64,000 bases of DNA from Pteria penguin (lineage: Eukaryota; Mollusca; Bivalvia; Pterioida; Pteriidae): the NCBI GenBank assembly GCA_035048485.1, contig CM068593.1, forward strand, positions 1,369,455-1,433,454, written 5' to 3'. Shown here piece after piece: positions 22,970 through 34,899 of this stretch. The notes below the pieces were generated by a model. It did no database searches. It was not told where the DNA came from and was given only the letters and a program-made list of their open reading frames with translations. Positions within the stretch are counted from its first letter, which is position 1. Each line of letters begins with the position of its first letter. A program made the translations under genes and the position numbers.

Positions 22970-24030
22970 AGGGGAGAAATCACTAACAGACCTAGTACGT
23001 ACGATAATATAGTGCAGATTTTTTCTTTGCATTTCCGTGGCGGCTTTTCCCCATTAGTTGCGTCAGACATCTTGTTTCCATTCTTTTCTATATAACTATA
23101 ATATTTTCACATTTGTCATTAAAGATACTTAAACAGCTGTTTCTTTATACAGACGGTAAGGGCTACTTACACTTACATATCTGAACGAAGAAACAAAAAT
23201 ATCTTTCAAATGGGAGACGGATGGACATGAAAACTGGACACCACGATAGATCAAATAAAAGTGAGCTACGTATTACATGTACTTGTAAATGTCAATTATT
23301 AATCGCCTTGCATATCACAAAGACTGCACAAGTTTTACTCTACCAATTAAAATGAAAAAAGGTGGGGGCTTTAACCTCTCTTCAAAACACGTAGATAAGT
23401 CTATTTGCTTGACAGTTATGGTTTTGTTGATTTCTCGTTCCTTCCTGTGTATGTAGGTGTGAGTATATATGTGTGTGTTATCTCTTTCATCCTTGGATCG
23501 GAGAGGAATAGGACATTGTTTCAGGGCATTTAAGAGAGGAGAAAAAAATGTGTGTGTGTGTGTGTGTGTGGGGGGGGGGGGGGGTTGCGATTGAAAAGCT
23601 GTGGAGTCAATGCATCGCACAGTACAAGAAGAGGTTTACCATTTGTATTTACATGTGGTAAACATTGCTGACATTCAAGTGACAAGTTGTTTTTGTACAT
23701 TATCATGAAACACGTAGGTATTCAACAGTAGTATAGACGCGTTCCGCGGGAATCTCTCGAAAGAAAAGAGATAAATTCTTGTTAGGTTTTAACTAATATT
23801 GCTGTGCATCAGTTTCATTGGTAAAATACCGTGTGAATTTAAATCAGCCCACCATGGTTCATTTTAGCCCCTTCTTATTGTCTTCTCACTTTCGGTTTGA
23901 TAATTATATTCGAACGGCGAAGATAAAAATAGATATTATCTTAATAATAACCATGTGACTAGATTATACGTCCATTGAACAAGAAGGAAGAGAGACGAAA
24001 TATCACCACAAAACATGAGAAAATCTGTAG
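22967..24030 (+). promoter_or_regulatory. Promoter and non-coding first exon block U of TRIM-like copy 4
   Basis: The conserved sub-blocks are ACCTAGTACGTACGATAATA near 22990, CTCCGTGGCG-like, ATTTTAGCCCCTTCTT near 23860 and the exon end AAAATCTGTAG at 24030, directly followed by the donor GTAAGAC (24031). The same order is kept before copies 3, 5 and 6. The exact transcription start cannot be fixed from the sequence; no strong TATA box is obvious. Confidence 0.55.
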
Positions 24031-25198
24031 GTAAGACATGATGTACATTAATATAGATTTAAATAATGGTACAGTTGACGGAATAAAAGGGGGTTTAAGT
24101 GGAAATGCAGCTCTTTTAAAGATTTAAATTCATAGGCGTAAGACAGTAATGGGGAAAGTGTGTGTGAGGGGGGGAGGGGGGGGGGGGGGGTTAAGAGTTT
24201 GTAAGCAACATTTTTCCTGAAAAAAGTCAACTCATCATTGTTGGTTGATTGATTGATTGATTGATTTTTAACATTGGATTTGTTCTACTAGTACATTCGT
24301 GTGACTTAAATTAGAATTTGTAGGGGCTATTTATTATACTACCAACTCAACGTTTCAGATATTAAGTTTTAAATACATATGTATTAAACGTATCCTATCA
24401 AGTCCAACTGGTAACCCTTCATATGGCAATGCATTTTTCATTCAAGTAATTTTCATATTTATATATCTGATGTACACTTATCTAATACTATGATATTTGA
24501 CCATTTTATATCCCATTAAATCATATCATATTTTGATTGTATTGTGACCTATAAATAAACCACTGTATGTACATAATGGAATTATATTTCTTGTCTACAT
24601 CATATCGGCTGGGATGTATCACGCAATTTGCCACAGCCCCCCTCCCCCCCCCCCCCTTCCTCCTTCCTTTCTCATTCTCCAAAACCAACCTCATATTAAA
24701 GCACAAAACAAAATTATAAAATTTTCAATTGCAAATGTGGCGTTTGAGGATCAGATGTGGTGGGTTTTCTTTTCATGGAAATTTCCATTGGAAAAGTGGT
24801 GGACTTTTTGGGGGGAAGGGGGGGGGGGGTACTTTTTATAGAAAAACATTGATGGTATTTGGAATCCCTAACCCTAACCTTTATATCAATAATGGTATCA
24901 AATATAAAAGATGTGAGATGTGACTCGAATTTATCTAAATTTTATGTACAATTATCTTCTGTTCTATATAATATTGTATTGTATTTCATGTTTCAATGTA
25001 TTACTATATATCATACATATCGTATCAACCTTTGCATATTAATAATGGAAATTACTATTTTTGTAAATACTAAATTTTTATGATCTATTCTTCCAATCGT
25101 GCCCCCCCCCCCTCCTTTCCCCTTAACAGTAAAATAGACTATTAATAAGAATTCAGGGTTAATAGCAGGGTTATAATTTATTGTTCTCTATTTTACAG
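24031..25198 (+). other. 5'-UTR intron of TRIM-like copy 4
   Basis: The intron runs from the donor GTAAGAC to the acceptor TTTTACAG (25191-25198), 1,168 bp. It contains a (GATT)n run at 24246-24268 and poly-C/G tracts. The sequence is alignable with 1-826. Confidence 0.55.
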
Positions 25199-25215
25199 TT
25201 TTATGATCAATAGTA

Positions 25216-26736
25216 ATGGCAGAACTTAGTGGTTACCAGAAAGCGGTACCTTGTGAATACTGTGATAACCCAGCCAAATTTTATTGCCAGAACTGTGATG
25301 ACCCTCTATGTACAACGTGTAAAGAGAAGCATGAGAAGAAAAAACCGCATCACAAGTATGTACCTTACTCCCAAAAAGAACAAACAATGTGTGTAAAACA
25401 TATTGGGCATAGATATATGTATTGGTGTGAGAAATGTAAGGAACCATGCTGCCCAGATTGTGCCATTACGTCACATAACGTACACAAGATTATCTCCTTA
25501 GAGAACGCCATAAGTACAAAGAAAGAAAGGGTTAGACAAAACTTAGACGGTCCCTTAAAAGAAAGGTTGACAAAATGGCGAACACTTGTCCAGGAAGCTA
25601 GAAAAATTAGACAAGATTATACAACAAACATTCAGAAGATTGACGATGAAGTAGTTGCCCAAGCTGCTCGGATCCATGCAGCGGTAGATGAGAACTTGAC
25701 AAAGGTGCGCAACGAGCTCCGGAAAATCCAAAGCTCATGGGAAACGTGGCTTCAGGCACAAGAACAGACCATCAATGATGCATATGAGAAGTTCCAGGAA
25801 AGTATCAACAAATTAGATGATTTAAAAGAAGGTAACGACATCCGTCTGTTGGACTGCACACTTGAAGTCGATGATATGGCAGCTCTTCCAACACTCATCC
25901 GACATTCACCTCCAAGCTATAAACCTGGTGAAATCAAAGAACATATCATGATGACAATGATCGGTAACCTAACCCCTTCCTCACAAGTCCTAATATCCTC
26001 TTTTAATCCTGGGTATGATTTTCCAGTCATCGCCTGTACCACATCATCCGGTCTGGCCTGGGTGAAGACCGGTAGAAGACGTGTACAGCTAATGGACCGT
26101 CACGGCACAGGAAAAGATATCATTAGCACCTACTTTGGGTTTGATGACGTCACGATTTCTCTATTGGAAGGCATCCTGTTCAGTGACTTAAAGCGTATTC
26201 TGTCAGCGTCAAAGGTGGCGAGGTCATGGAGATTTACGAGGTTGGTATCTACACAGTACAGACCGTGTGGAATCTGCTGCTTGCGTAATGGTGACGTCGT
26301 CGTGACGTATCCTTGGGATGAACACCGAGTCATCCAGTACAATATGGCGGGGGACATTATACATGAGTTTGATCAAAGCTTATTCACATTCCCATGGGGA
26401 GTAGCAGTGAATGATATCAACGATGATCTGTATGTGTGTGACCATGGCAAACACAAAGTATTAACATTTGGGACAGACCACAGTCTACGTTACGAGTATA
26501 CAGGATCCGATACCGAATCATTCGGCCCGTGGGACGTCTGTACTGATAGCAGTGGTCGCGTCCTCATCGCCGACGAGAGTAACAACAGGATACATATCCT
26601 GGACAAGGACGGACAGTTTATCCGGTATCTACAACCTCCTGGATTGACGGCACCACGGTACATTGATGTAGACAGCGAGGGAAATGCGTGGATCGGGGAG
26701 TATAAAGGACAAGTGAAAATAGTGAAATACCAATGA
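25216..26736 (+). CDS. TRIM-like protein: two B-boxes, coiled coil, NHL-like propeller (copy 4, intact)
   Basis: This is a 506-residue open frame in one exon. All sixteen zinc ligands of the two B-boxes are present (C13, C16, C24, C27, C32, C35, H39, H45; C59, H62, C71, C74, C79, C82, H87, H90). Coiled coil occupies about 97-205 and the NHL-like propeller about 260-505. There is no RING. The linker is shorter than in copy 6 and one propeller loop is two residues shorter (LFSDLKRI instead of LFSDVDNNRI). The ATG follows the conserved acceptor and a 17-nt leader, TTTATGATCAATAGTAA. AATAAA lies at 26787-26792. It is closest in organisation to copy 1; B-boxes, coiled coil and propeller point to a cytosolic oligomeric scaffold. 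Substrate or ligand is unknown. Confidence 0.88.
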   Translation: MAELSGYQKAVPCEYCDNPAKFYCQNCDDPLCTTCKEKHEKKKPHHKYVPYSQKEQTMCVKHIGHRYMYWCEKCKEPCCPDCAITSHNVHKIISLENAISTKKERVRQNLDGPLKERLTKWRTLVQEARKIRQDYTTNIQKIDDEVVAQAARIHAAVDENLTKVRNELRKIQSSWETWLQAQEQTINDAYEKFQESINKLDDLKEGNDIRLLDCTLEVDDMAALPTLIRHSPPSYKPGEIKEHIMMTMIGNLTPSSQVLISSFNPGYDFPVIACTTSSGLAWVKTGRRRVQLMDRHGTGKDIISTYFGFDDVTISLLEGILFSDLKRILSASKVARSWRFTRLVSTQYRPCGICCLRNGDVVVTYPWDEHRVIQYNMAGDIIHEFDQSLFTFPWGVAVNDINDDLYVCDHGKHKVLTFGTDHSLRYEYTGSDTESFGPWDVCTDSSGRVLIADESNNRIHILDKDGQFIRYLQPPGLTAPRYIDVDSEGNAWIGEYKGQVKIVKYQ

Positions 26737-27034
26737 ATGTGACGGAAAATATAGAATCATAAAATTACAAATGTATTTGAATACCAAATAAAGAAAAAGT
26801 TACATTCAAGAATACTGTCAATTCACGTCTTTTTCAACTCCAGTTTATTAAACAAAGTTCAACAGTCCAGGAAGAAATACTTATGGCTGATTGAGCACAT
26901 TGAGTGTGTTTATTCATCTGTTTTTACAGTTATTTACCTTTAACTTAAAACCACACTAAAATTTCATATCTTCCTGATCATCCAAAAGTTGTCATTGTCA
27001 GGGGAAATGTGGCACAGTAATTATAAACCCCGCA
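26737..27034. other. 3' UTR and flank of copy 4
   Basis: AATAAA lies at 26787-26792. The GTTCAACAGTCCAGGAAG motif is shared with the other copies, and the flank runs to ATGTGGCACAGTAA at about 27018. Confidence 0.55.
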
Positions 27035-27580
27035 AACAAAATTGGGGGTACATAGGAATCACCCTGTCTGTCTATCTGTCCAGCAAACATAGACACAATA
27101 TTTAAAATTTTGTCTGGACCATAACTTCTTCCCCTAAGCACGGATTTCAATAATATTTCACAAAATCGTTGCTTAGAGTCCATGAATGTGTCATGACTTA
27201 AAACCAAGGTCAAAAGTCAAGTCAAGTCAATAATTAATACCTTGTCCAGGCCATAACTTCTCACCCTGTGCACTGATTTCAATAATATTTCATAGAATTG
27301 TTGCGTAGTATCTACGGGTACGTGATACATTTGAACAAAGGTCATAGGTCAAATGTCAAGGTCATAGTAGATACAGTAAATAAAACATTGTCCTGTCCAG
27401 AACTTCTCAGACTGTGCACAGATTTCAATAATATTTCATAGAATTGTTATTTAGGATACAAGGGTGTGTCTTGGCCTTGAACAAAGGTCACAAGTCAAAG
27501 TTGAAGTATTAGGTCACTGTGACTTTGATTTTGACCTTGACCTTTGACCTCCGTGATGGTAAAACCTTGCATATCTCAAA
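27035..27580. repeat. ~140-bp tandem repeat, three to four units
   Basis: The block starts with CTGTCTGTCTATCTGTCC, then shows repeated AACTTCTCACCCTGTGCAC, ATTTCAATAATATTTCATAG and AAGGTCATAGGTCAA. It is the same family as 22590-22910 and related to the GACCTTTGACC-type repeats at 29440-29740. It is non-coding. Confidence 0.7.
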
Positions 27581-27784
27581 AAGAGTTCAGATTCCCCGCC
27601 CTTTAGTATATATTTTCTGATTCCTCATAACAAGACGAGTTGTATAGCATAAGCTGGGGATCGTCAGGGTCACCCACCACCCCATCCCCATTTCTAGAAT
27701 CTTCAGTTCTCTCAAATCTGGTTCAGATTTCCACCCCTAAACCACATATCTTCTTATTCCTCTTGACAAAACAAACTGTAAACA
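27581..27784. other. Unassigned spacer
   Basis: Nothing recognisable. Confidence 0.4.
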
Positions 27785-28815
27785 CCTGTATAATTAAATT
27801 GGTTTAACAATTTTGTCAAATAAATCTAATTGACAATTAATTGGTAGATTGTGATTTCTGCATTTAGAAATGATACTGTACATAGCTTTCATAGCTTTAA
27901 CATATGAGTATTTAATATGATTCCGAAAAGCTCCGGTTCTTGAAAATAATACACCTAGATACTGAAAATCAGTTACAATTTCAATTTCAGACCCGCTATA
28001 CATAAATTTTAAATCTCTGGGTTGTCTCCCCCTGCCAAATACCATAACTTTGGTTTTTGCTTTATAAACTTTCAAATGCCAGAATGAGCAGTAGTCACAA
28101 AAATATTCAGTTGGTGTTGTAAATCATCTTTAGACTCAGATAGCATGACAGTGTCGTCAGCATATAATGGCAAAATCAATTTAAGACAAGTATTAAATTC
28201 ATTTTGATATAGTGTAGAGACTGATTCTAGCCCTTTTGACACATGCGTTGAGAGGAATTGTTCAAGGTCATTCAAAAATATTGAAAATAAAAAGGGGACA
28301 AATTTTCCCCTTGTCTTACCCCTTTGGCACACGGAAAACATTCTGAAAAAAATATTATCTACCTTAATTCTTGCTTTAATTCCTTTATACATATTAACAA
28401 TAAAACTGCAGCATTTCCCATTAACTGAATTATTTAAAATTTTGTTCCATAATTCCAATTTCCATACCGAATCAAACGCCTTTTCGAAATCTATGAATGC
28501 ACAATACATCTTTTACCATCTATATTTAAACATTTCAATTTGGCTATATAAGAAAATATATGATCAATAAAGTAATGTTTTCTAAAACCAGCTTAATTTT
28601 CCAAAAGAATTTCTGCACTGTCAGCAAAGGAAGTCAACATTTGGTTAACTATAGAAGTAAATAATTTACCAACACAACTAATACGTTAAATTGGTCGGTA
28701 GTTTAGGATCATTGACATCACCTTTATTTTTATAAATTGTAACAATATTTCCTAGTAACCAATTACTTGGTACAACACCACTGTCAAAAATCAAAGGACT
28801 TAAAGTCCTGAGGGT
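27785..28815 (-). pseudogene. LINE (non-LTR) reverse transcriptase fragment
   Basis: Read from high to low coordinates: FDSGVVPSNWLLGNIVTIYK, an NYRP-type block broken by frameshift and stops, then FIDFEKAFDSVW and the catalytic LYADDTVML. There is a further frameshift near 28090, then WHLKVYKAKTKVMVFGRG and FQYLGVLFSRTG. These are the RT fingers, palm and thumb motifs of Jockey/CR1-group LINEs; the exact clade is not resolvable here. The 5' half and the endonuclease are missing at this site. It may be the same family as the endonuclease fragment at 34900-36244. Confidence 0.8.
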
Positions 28816-29435
28816 CGCGAAGAGCTACAGTAATTAGGAAAGAAGAACAGATGGACGATGAATTTGTGTAAACATGTGTCACAGTTCAGTTACATTCAAC
28901 TTAGGTGTACCAAGTCATTTGCCAAATGCACTGATAGTTGCAACTGGGTAAAGGATTGAGCAATTTGTAGTGTAGCAATTACAAAGCAACATTGATACGT
29001 TGCTCTTGTGTTTGTGTCTGTTCATTGTATCCATTCTATACAATTAATTCAAGTTGAGTTTTATGACTAAGACACAAGATTGACTTTCATTTTAACATTT
29101 TATTCTACAAACAAGTACCGATACAATACATTTAAATTTTTGAAACAGTATGATATAAAACAGGGAAACTATGGTGTTAATAAGTTGACCTTGGTGAAAA
29201 ATAATTTTTGTCGAAGAAAAAGACTTTTTAAGTATTAAGCTTGGCAAGTTCAAAATGTATTAAATGACTCAATACATAGGAAATCATTGTATTAATTGGT
29301 GACGATTTCAAATCTCAGTGTATCATATGGATATCCAATTGAGTCAACTGTAGAACAACAAGTGATCACAGTATCTTAAACTAAAATGAGTAAGTTTGAC
29401 CTTAATTAGTTATGAAATAAAACTCTTTATTGTAA
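28816..29435. other. Unassigned AT-rich spacer
   Basis: No gene or recognisable repeat seen. Confidence 0.4.
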
Positions 29436-29745
29436 CCTTAACCTTTCAGTATTGACCTTGAGTGACCTTTGTCCATAGGCACTTAACTTAATTAACATTT
29501 TTGTGAAGTATGATCAAATTCTGACGAAAAGGGTAGGAGATATAAGTATTTCATGGAATTTTAAGTCATAGTTAATAAGTGACCTTGACCTTTCAGAGAT
29601 GACCTTGAGTGACCTTTGTCCAAAAGCCCTCAACCTAAATTACATTTTGGTGAAGTGTGGTCAAATTCTGATGAAAGGTATAGGAGATATGAGCTCCGAC
29701 GGACGGACGGACAGACACGACAATGACTACATGCTTCCCCCGAAA
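29436..29745. repeat. Two ~148-bp tandem units ending in (CGGA)n
   Basis: Each unit contains TGACCTTGAGTGACCTTTGT, TCAAATTCTGAYGAAA and TAGGAGATAT. The block ends with GACGGACGGACGGACAGACA at about 29698. It gives a spurious 72-codon frame. Confidence 0.7.
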
Positions 29746-31118
29746 TTTTTTGGGAACATAAATACTATGATGTTAAAAGAAAGTTATGTGCATGTTATTC
29801 ACAAGTTCAAATGGTAATTCTACGACATATCAAAATTAAAACATGCTCAATAAAACAGAAAACCTCAACTGATAATGTCACTTAGGAAACTGGAAAGGTA
29901 CCAACATTCTTTTCTATGAGTAATAACAAATTACTGACATCATCAGAAGTTGTACAATCAGATGCAGACAATGTCTTTATTAAGAGACCACAAGGGAAAC
30001 ATTATCCGATATCCTTTACATGATGATATTTAAAAAGGTAATGTTTGATATTTGTATATATATATTTCGCAAATTATGGCACTGTTCTCGTGTTCTTTTC
30101 AAGTAATTCAATATGTTTGAATTAATATAAGTCACTGAGTTCTTGTGTATTTCAAATATCATATTATGCTTGAAATATGTGAAGTGATATAACTGTCCAC
30201 TGAAAATGAACTGAATCCAGAATTTGTTATACTTTGAATCTATTGTATCTAACTTTTTTTATCAATGAACTTGGCAACTCCGTCATCCTTCTATACAAAT
30301 GTTGAGGTGCAAAGAAATTTTTCATTAAGAGCTTCAAAATAGCGGTCAAAGTGTTTTTCAAAAATCTGGTTTTCGCAGATAACTGTACCCATTTCAATGG
30401 CTAAATTTTTTTTTTATCCGTATCTCCCTTGCATATTCTTGTAAGTTCTACTATCTTCTTCATTTCTGGTGCAGATGTTTTCTGAAAATTGAACAAACTC
30501 AAATTAATGTAAATGAATTATTCATCCTTTATAATCAGACATCATGTATGCAGCTCTGTTGATTGAAAACGCAATATTTTCTACTGATTTGAGAAACTTC
30601 GAAAACTATTCATAATCCATATTCATGGAACAACGTGTAATATCCAACATGTATGATAAAAAATAAAAATATAGACCCCAACCGGGAACTTAAACATGAC
30701 AAAAATACAATTACAAAAACATCTAACTTTAAGAGATAATGTCATTGTGTTGTTATGCATAGAGAAGTATGTATGTTCAGCCACAATCAAGTGAACTTTG
30801 TCAAATGATGACAAACTAAAAAGTTAAAACATATCTATCTAATATGTCTCATTCTTACCTGCACAGCTGACTACTGTGTTGTTGAGAGTGTGACCTCACC
30901 CAGGTAAGTATAAGCCACAATACATGTTACTACTACATGTATATATTCTCAAAGTCTGACATCTGCAATAACAGCCTCCCTCCACATTGTTGTCTCATCT
31001 TTGATGATATTTCTCACAGGTACTAGGTTTGTTATTTACCATGACATTGTTTGTTCACTTATCCTGAAGAAGATTTTGATAAGGATTAATAATCTAACTA
31101 GACATACCACAATCTTAT
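29746..31118. other. Unassigned AT-rich spacer
   Basis: No gene, RNA or repeat could be supported. Confidence 0.4.
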
Positions 31119-31123
31119 GTGCA

Positions 31124-31281
31124 CAGTGGCGGATCCAGGAGCTCATCTGAGGTTTTTATCCAGGATGAGGGGGTTTAACCAACATTTTCAAGAAACTGTG
31201 CAAATTTCGCATAAATTTAACATATTGCCCTATCTGAAGGGTTTTTTTCCGAACCCCATTAACCCCCTGGATCCGCCACTG
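31124..31281. mobile_element. 158-bp CAGTGGCGGATCCAG MITE with GTGCA duplication
   Basis: The inverted ends are CAGTGGCGGATCCAG and CTGGATCCGCCACTG, flanked by GTGCA at 31119-31123 and 31282-31286. CAGTG ends are typical of hAT-related MITEs, although hAT duplications are normally 8 bp. There is no coding capacity. Confidence 0.75.
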
Positions 31282-31286
31282 GTGCA

Positions 31287-32226
31287 GAAAGTTCTGAGAA
31301 CTCTACATAACATATATTCTTTATGCACTTTATACCAATTATTCTACAGCTTTATTGATAGTATGGTTACAGAAAATTTGCAAAGTAGATACTATTAGTA
31401 CCCAGTATATGAAGTATAAGGCTCAAACTTTGAGTACACTACATAATGGAAGAAGTATTATTCTCGACGTCGGTGTGAGGTCACTGTCTCCATTGGTCTA
31501 CGTAGATGCCCGAGGAGTCTGAATATGTCACTTGGGGTAAAACTCGGGGTTTATCATTAGTTGGATTAATACAACTTTATGCTCTTCTGTATCAATTCTA
31601 AAGGGGGTTTCTTATAAAATACGATCGGAAATGTGTATAACATGGATTCAAAATTTACTTGCTTGAATGACAAAATATTTTAATTCCTTTTTACAAAAAT
31701 TCCTACCGGAATGTTCATTGTTCTCTATTTTAAAGTCCTATGTAAAGATGATGAATAAATCCAAACCAAAACAAATGGAAAATAACAAAATATGTTTACT
31801 TGAGGAGCTTTATGCTTTACCCCGAATGTTTTGAATGCTGGTTATAAATACCCGGATGTCCAACTTTGAGAATGACCAATTAAATATGAAATGGCTTTGC
31901 ACACTTTTATAGCAAAATGATTTGAATACAAATATTACTTGTTAATCTGGAATTCAAAAACCCAGAACTCTTCTAATAGTTCTATTAAAATCTGTTGCAT
32001 TTCATCTTGGAAAATTGAAGATAATGGCTTTATTATTACTGCCACAACATACAAAAATGATCCTGTCTGCATGAACATGACATGTATACTTGTACATGCT
32101 GACTTAATTTTTATTGAAACAGTTAATTAAGAAATAATGACGCCCTAGTCGTTATCTAATGTCGAAAAAAGAGGAGTAACAATGAACAATAATTGCGTAC
32201 TTCAATACGTTGTTGTGAACTGGGCC
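31287..32226. other. Spacer with a Penelope family B tail fragment
   Basis: The stretch 31742-31815 on the minus strand resembles the family B 3' tail (AAAATATGTTTACTTGAGGA, AATAAATCCAAACC) with about 60 bp missing. Otherwise unassigned. Confidence 0.45.
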
Positions 32227-34341
32227 TCCGGTTCAAAATCTACAAGTCATACAACATTAAAAAGACAAATATAGCCAACCTCGACGGCGTTAGAGTACCG
32301 TAGCGTGTAATCAAAGGCCTACCGACTACTGTATTCTGCAATGCGTTGTAGTGACGTAAAGATGACGGGTAAATCCAAACCATAAGTCTAAAAATCCAGA
32401 GGACATACAAAAATCAGTGAAAATGAAAAACAAGTGGAAAATAACAAAAGATGTCTACTTGAAGAGCATATGTGAACCCCTGTGATGGGGTGAGATCAGG
32501 GGCCCGGGGAGAGTGAGCATCTCGTGCTTGCTAGCAACACCTGTCACATATACCCAGTAGAAAGAGTCAAATCGTGTAAATTCCATATGTATTTATATAT
32601 GGAGAAGTCAAAGTAGGTAACCTTCTAGTTTAGAAGGTGTCAAATCTGTGTAAAATAATCGGAATCGGTCTCAGTCCAGAATATCATTTAAAAGTCTGGA
32701 TAACGAGCTGTCATATGGAGTAATAAGAGTCTCGTAACGACGGTAGAACTTCCTCAATGACGTTGCTAGACTAGCACATATATAACCCTAGTTGAGCAGC
32801 TTAACTGAAAGTCGCCTAGCCCTCAGAACAAAGTCATTGTAATTTGAACATGCTCTGGAATAACGTATTAACTGAGATATGAATTCGCCGTATGCGGGCG
32901 ATGATGGAATGTTGCTACTTATGAAAGGAAAGTTTGTGATAGCGAAATTGTCACGTTTGCATTAGAGTGAGGTGTTCAATTCACCATTAATGTCGAAAGA
33001 CAACATAATATCTAAATACGAAGTAGAATTACGACTTTCTGTGGTTTCTTTGATGATGCTAAGGTAATCTGCGAATGAAGGATTATTAATTGAAAGCAAG
33101 TCAACTATATATCTGTAAGTAAAATTGAAGCCAAGAGCCAATTGGTTTTCTTCCTTGCTAAAGCAAAGACTGAATGAATTCAGCTTCGTATGAGTAAAGG
33201 AATGTGTCAGCCAAAAGCGGAGCACAGTTAGTGCCCATTGGGATGCCGACAATTTGTTGAAAAACCTTTCCTCCAAACACCACAAAAATGTTATCGATAA
33301 GAAAGTCCAAAACATCTGGATGACAACTGTTTCAGTGTATTTATTTTTGGAATCAGAATTTTCCCTAACAAAGTAAGTTTTATCATGTCCTATAACTATA
33401 TATTTGAATTTGCGGCTTCCGTTTTCAGTAGTAAATGCATTTTGAATAATTTCCGCTAATCTGTCTTTTAATTTCTGATGAGGGATCGTTGTGTAAAGAG
33501 CCGAAAAGTAAAAAGACTTGATGGAGTGAATTTTAGTAAAACTTTTTGATTTTAGATGTTATAACAACTCTTTTGAATTTTTAAGGATCCACATTTGATT
33601 AATTCCACTCCTGGAATATATTGTTTCGCAATATCTATGAAGGCCAGATTTAATTTCTGATAAAATTTCTGTGAGTAGCATCGATACAGATTTTGTGGAA
33701 CACGTCGAGGAACCAGCGATAAAGCGTTGTTTGTAAGGATTTTTGTGCATTTTTTGGAATGCAGTACAAATATGGAAGTTCTAAATTTAATTTATTTGTG
33801 TCAATACCAAACGTATTGAGGACAGATTTATGATTCTCAAGTACTTCCGAAACCGAAAAGTTCGTGAGAGTATAAGTAGCATTTCCTGGAGCTGAATTTA
33901 ATCCTAATTCTTTCACTAGGCTGTCAAAATAATATTTCTGACAAGTAAATGTATAATTATTAGATGCTTTATCTGCTGGTGTAATGATATAATGTTTTTG
34001 GAGGAAGGTAAGTTCTCTGACAACATCAGGATCTTTAAAAATAGATTCGAATCTGGTGTTTACAGAACCTTGTAATTTTTTAATTTGTGATCTCAGCAGT
34101 GCTGCAATAGATTTTATCCATTCCCAAAGAGTGTCGACCTGTACTTCTTCTATTTTTGCCCATCGTGTGGCATATTCCTCGCAACATAATATTCTCAAAA
34201 TTTTGGTCCCATGTGAATGATCTGGGTTCTCTGTATTTTGGACCTTTAAGTAAAGGTTCTCTTGATTTAGTGTTTTTAACAATGAACTAGCCGTACGGTG
34301 CAAAATTTACACGTCTTGCAACATTAAAAAACAATTATAAA
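32227..34341 (-). mobile_element. Penelope-like family B element with terminal direct repeats
   Basis: The element is bounded by similar direct repeats (about CCGGTTCAAAATCTACAAGT at 32229 and ACGGTGCAAAATTTACACGT at 34295, each about 46 bp). They are oriented alike and so fit the pseudo-LTRs of Penelope-like elements. The 3' UTR (32230-32690) holds the GCTAGCAAGCACGAGATGCT motif on the minus strand. Confidence 0.6.
32692..34303 (-). pseudogene. Penelope-like family B reverse transcriptase, frameshifted
   Basis: The N-terminal block (34303-33650) has the conserved RFESIFKDPDVVREL and ITPADKASNN motifs, followed by the CIPKNAQKSLQ region, a degenerate form of the W-LPKLHK motif. After frameshifts, MHKNPYKQRFIAGSSTCS, INQMWILKNSKELL and FDFS-type blocks follow. 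Later pieces give LGFNFTYRYIVDLLSINN, where the catalytic DD of family B (YRYIDDLLS at 44.8 kb) is changed to VD, and then SYLDIMLSFDINGEL. The 3' part, to about 32692, corresponds to the YGVFISQLIRYSRA region of the + strand copies. It is clearly dead. Confidence 0.8.
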
Positions 34342-34899
34342 TAATTTCTACAGCAAAACAAATACTAGTATATAACAAATACACATTGTATCAAAAAGAA
34401 TTGATAAAACACTTACTATTTATCGAGAACTCTTCCAACTGTCAGCTAGCTGTCAAATTCACCTCTCTCCGTCTCGGCTACTATTTATAGCATTAAAAAA
34501 CACAACAAACATTCTGGGGAATTTCCATATGCTTTGTACTAAAATTCAAACGCATTAAAGAAGAATGATACTCTTCGTTTCACCTAGTACTATTTAATCA
34601 TTTACTAATACTGTCAACATTTAATGTGCTAAACGAATTACAAAATTCAACCTCAAAACATAGTACTGAATCATGATCATGAGAACTACATGTGGTAGCG
34701 CATGTGTTGAACGAATAGTAAAGAGGTAAATCTTAATTATTCGGAGCCTTTCGTTTTTTACTTTACTGGGAGAGGAAGAGACAAGGTTCCGAAAGTCTGA
34801 TCTCTACTGTAACAATGGTTCGCCCTGATAAGGGGCGACCCAATTATATGAAACAAAGCAGTATATACTGGCAACATTGTATCATATATATTCATTATA
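34342..34899. other. Unassigned spacer
   Basis: No gene seen. It could contain the 5' leader of the family B element. Confidence 0.4.

Noticed and set aside
22820..23095. Arg-Glu or Ser-Leu repeat frames
   Set aside because: Translation of the (GA)n microsatellite.
31117..31398. 93-codon frame starting MCTVADPG
   Set aside because: It is the translation of the CAGTGGCGGATCCAG MITE.
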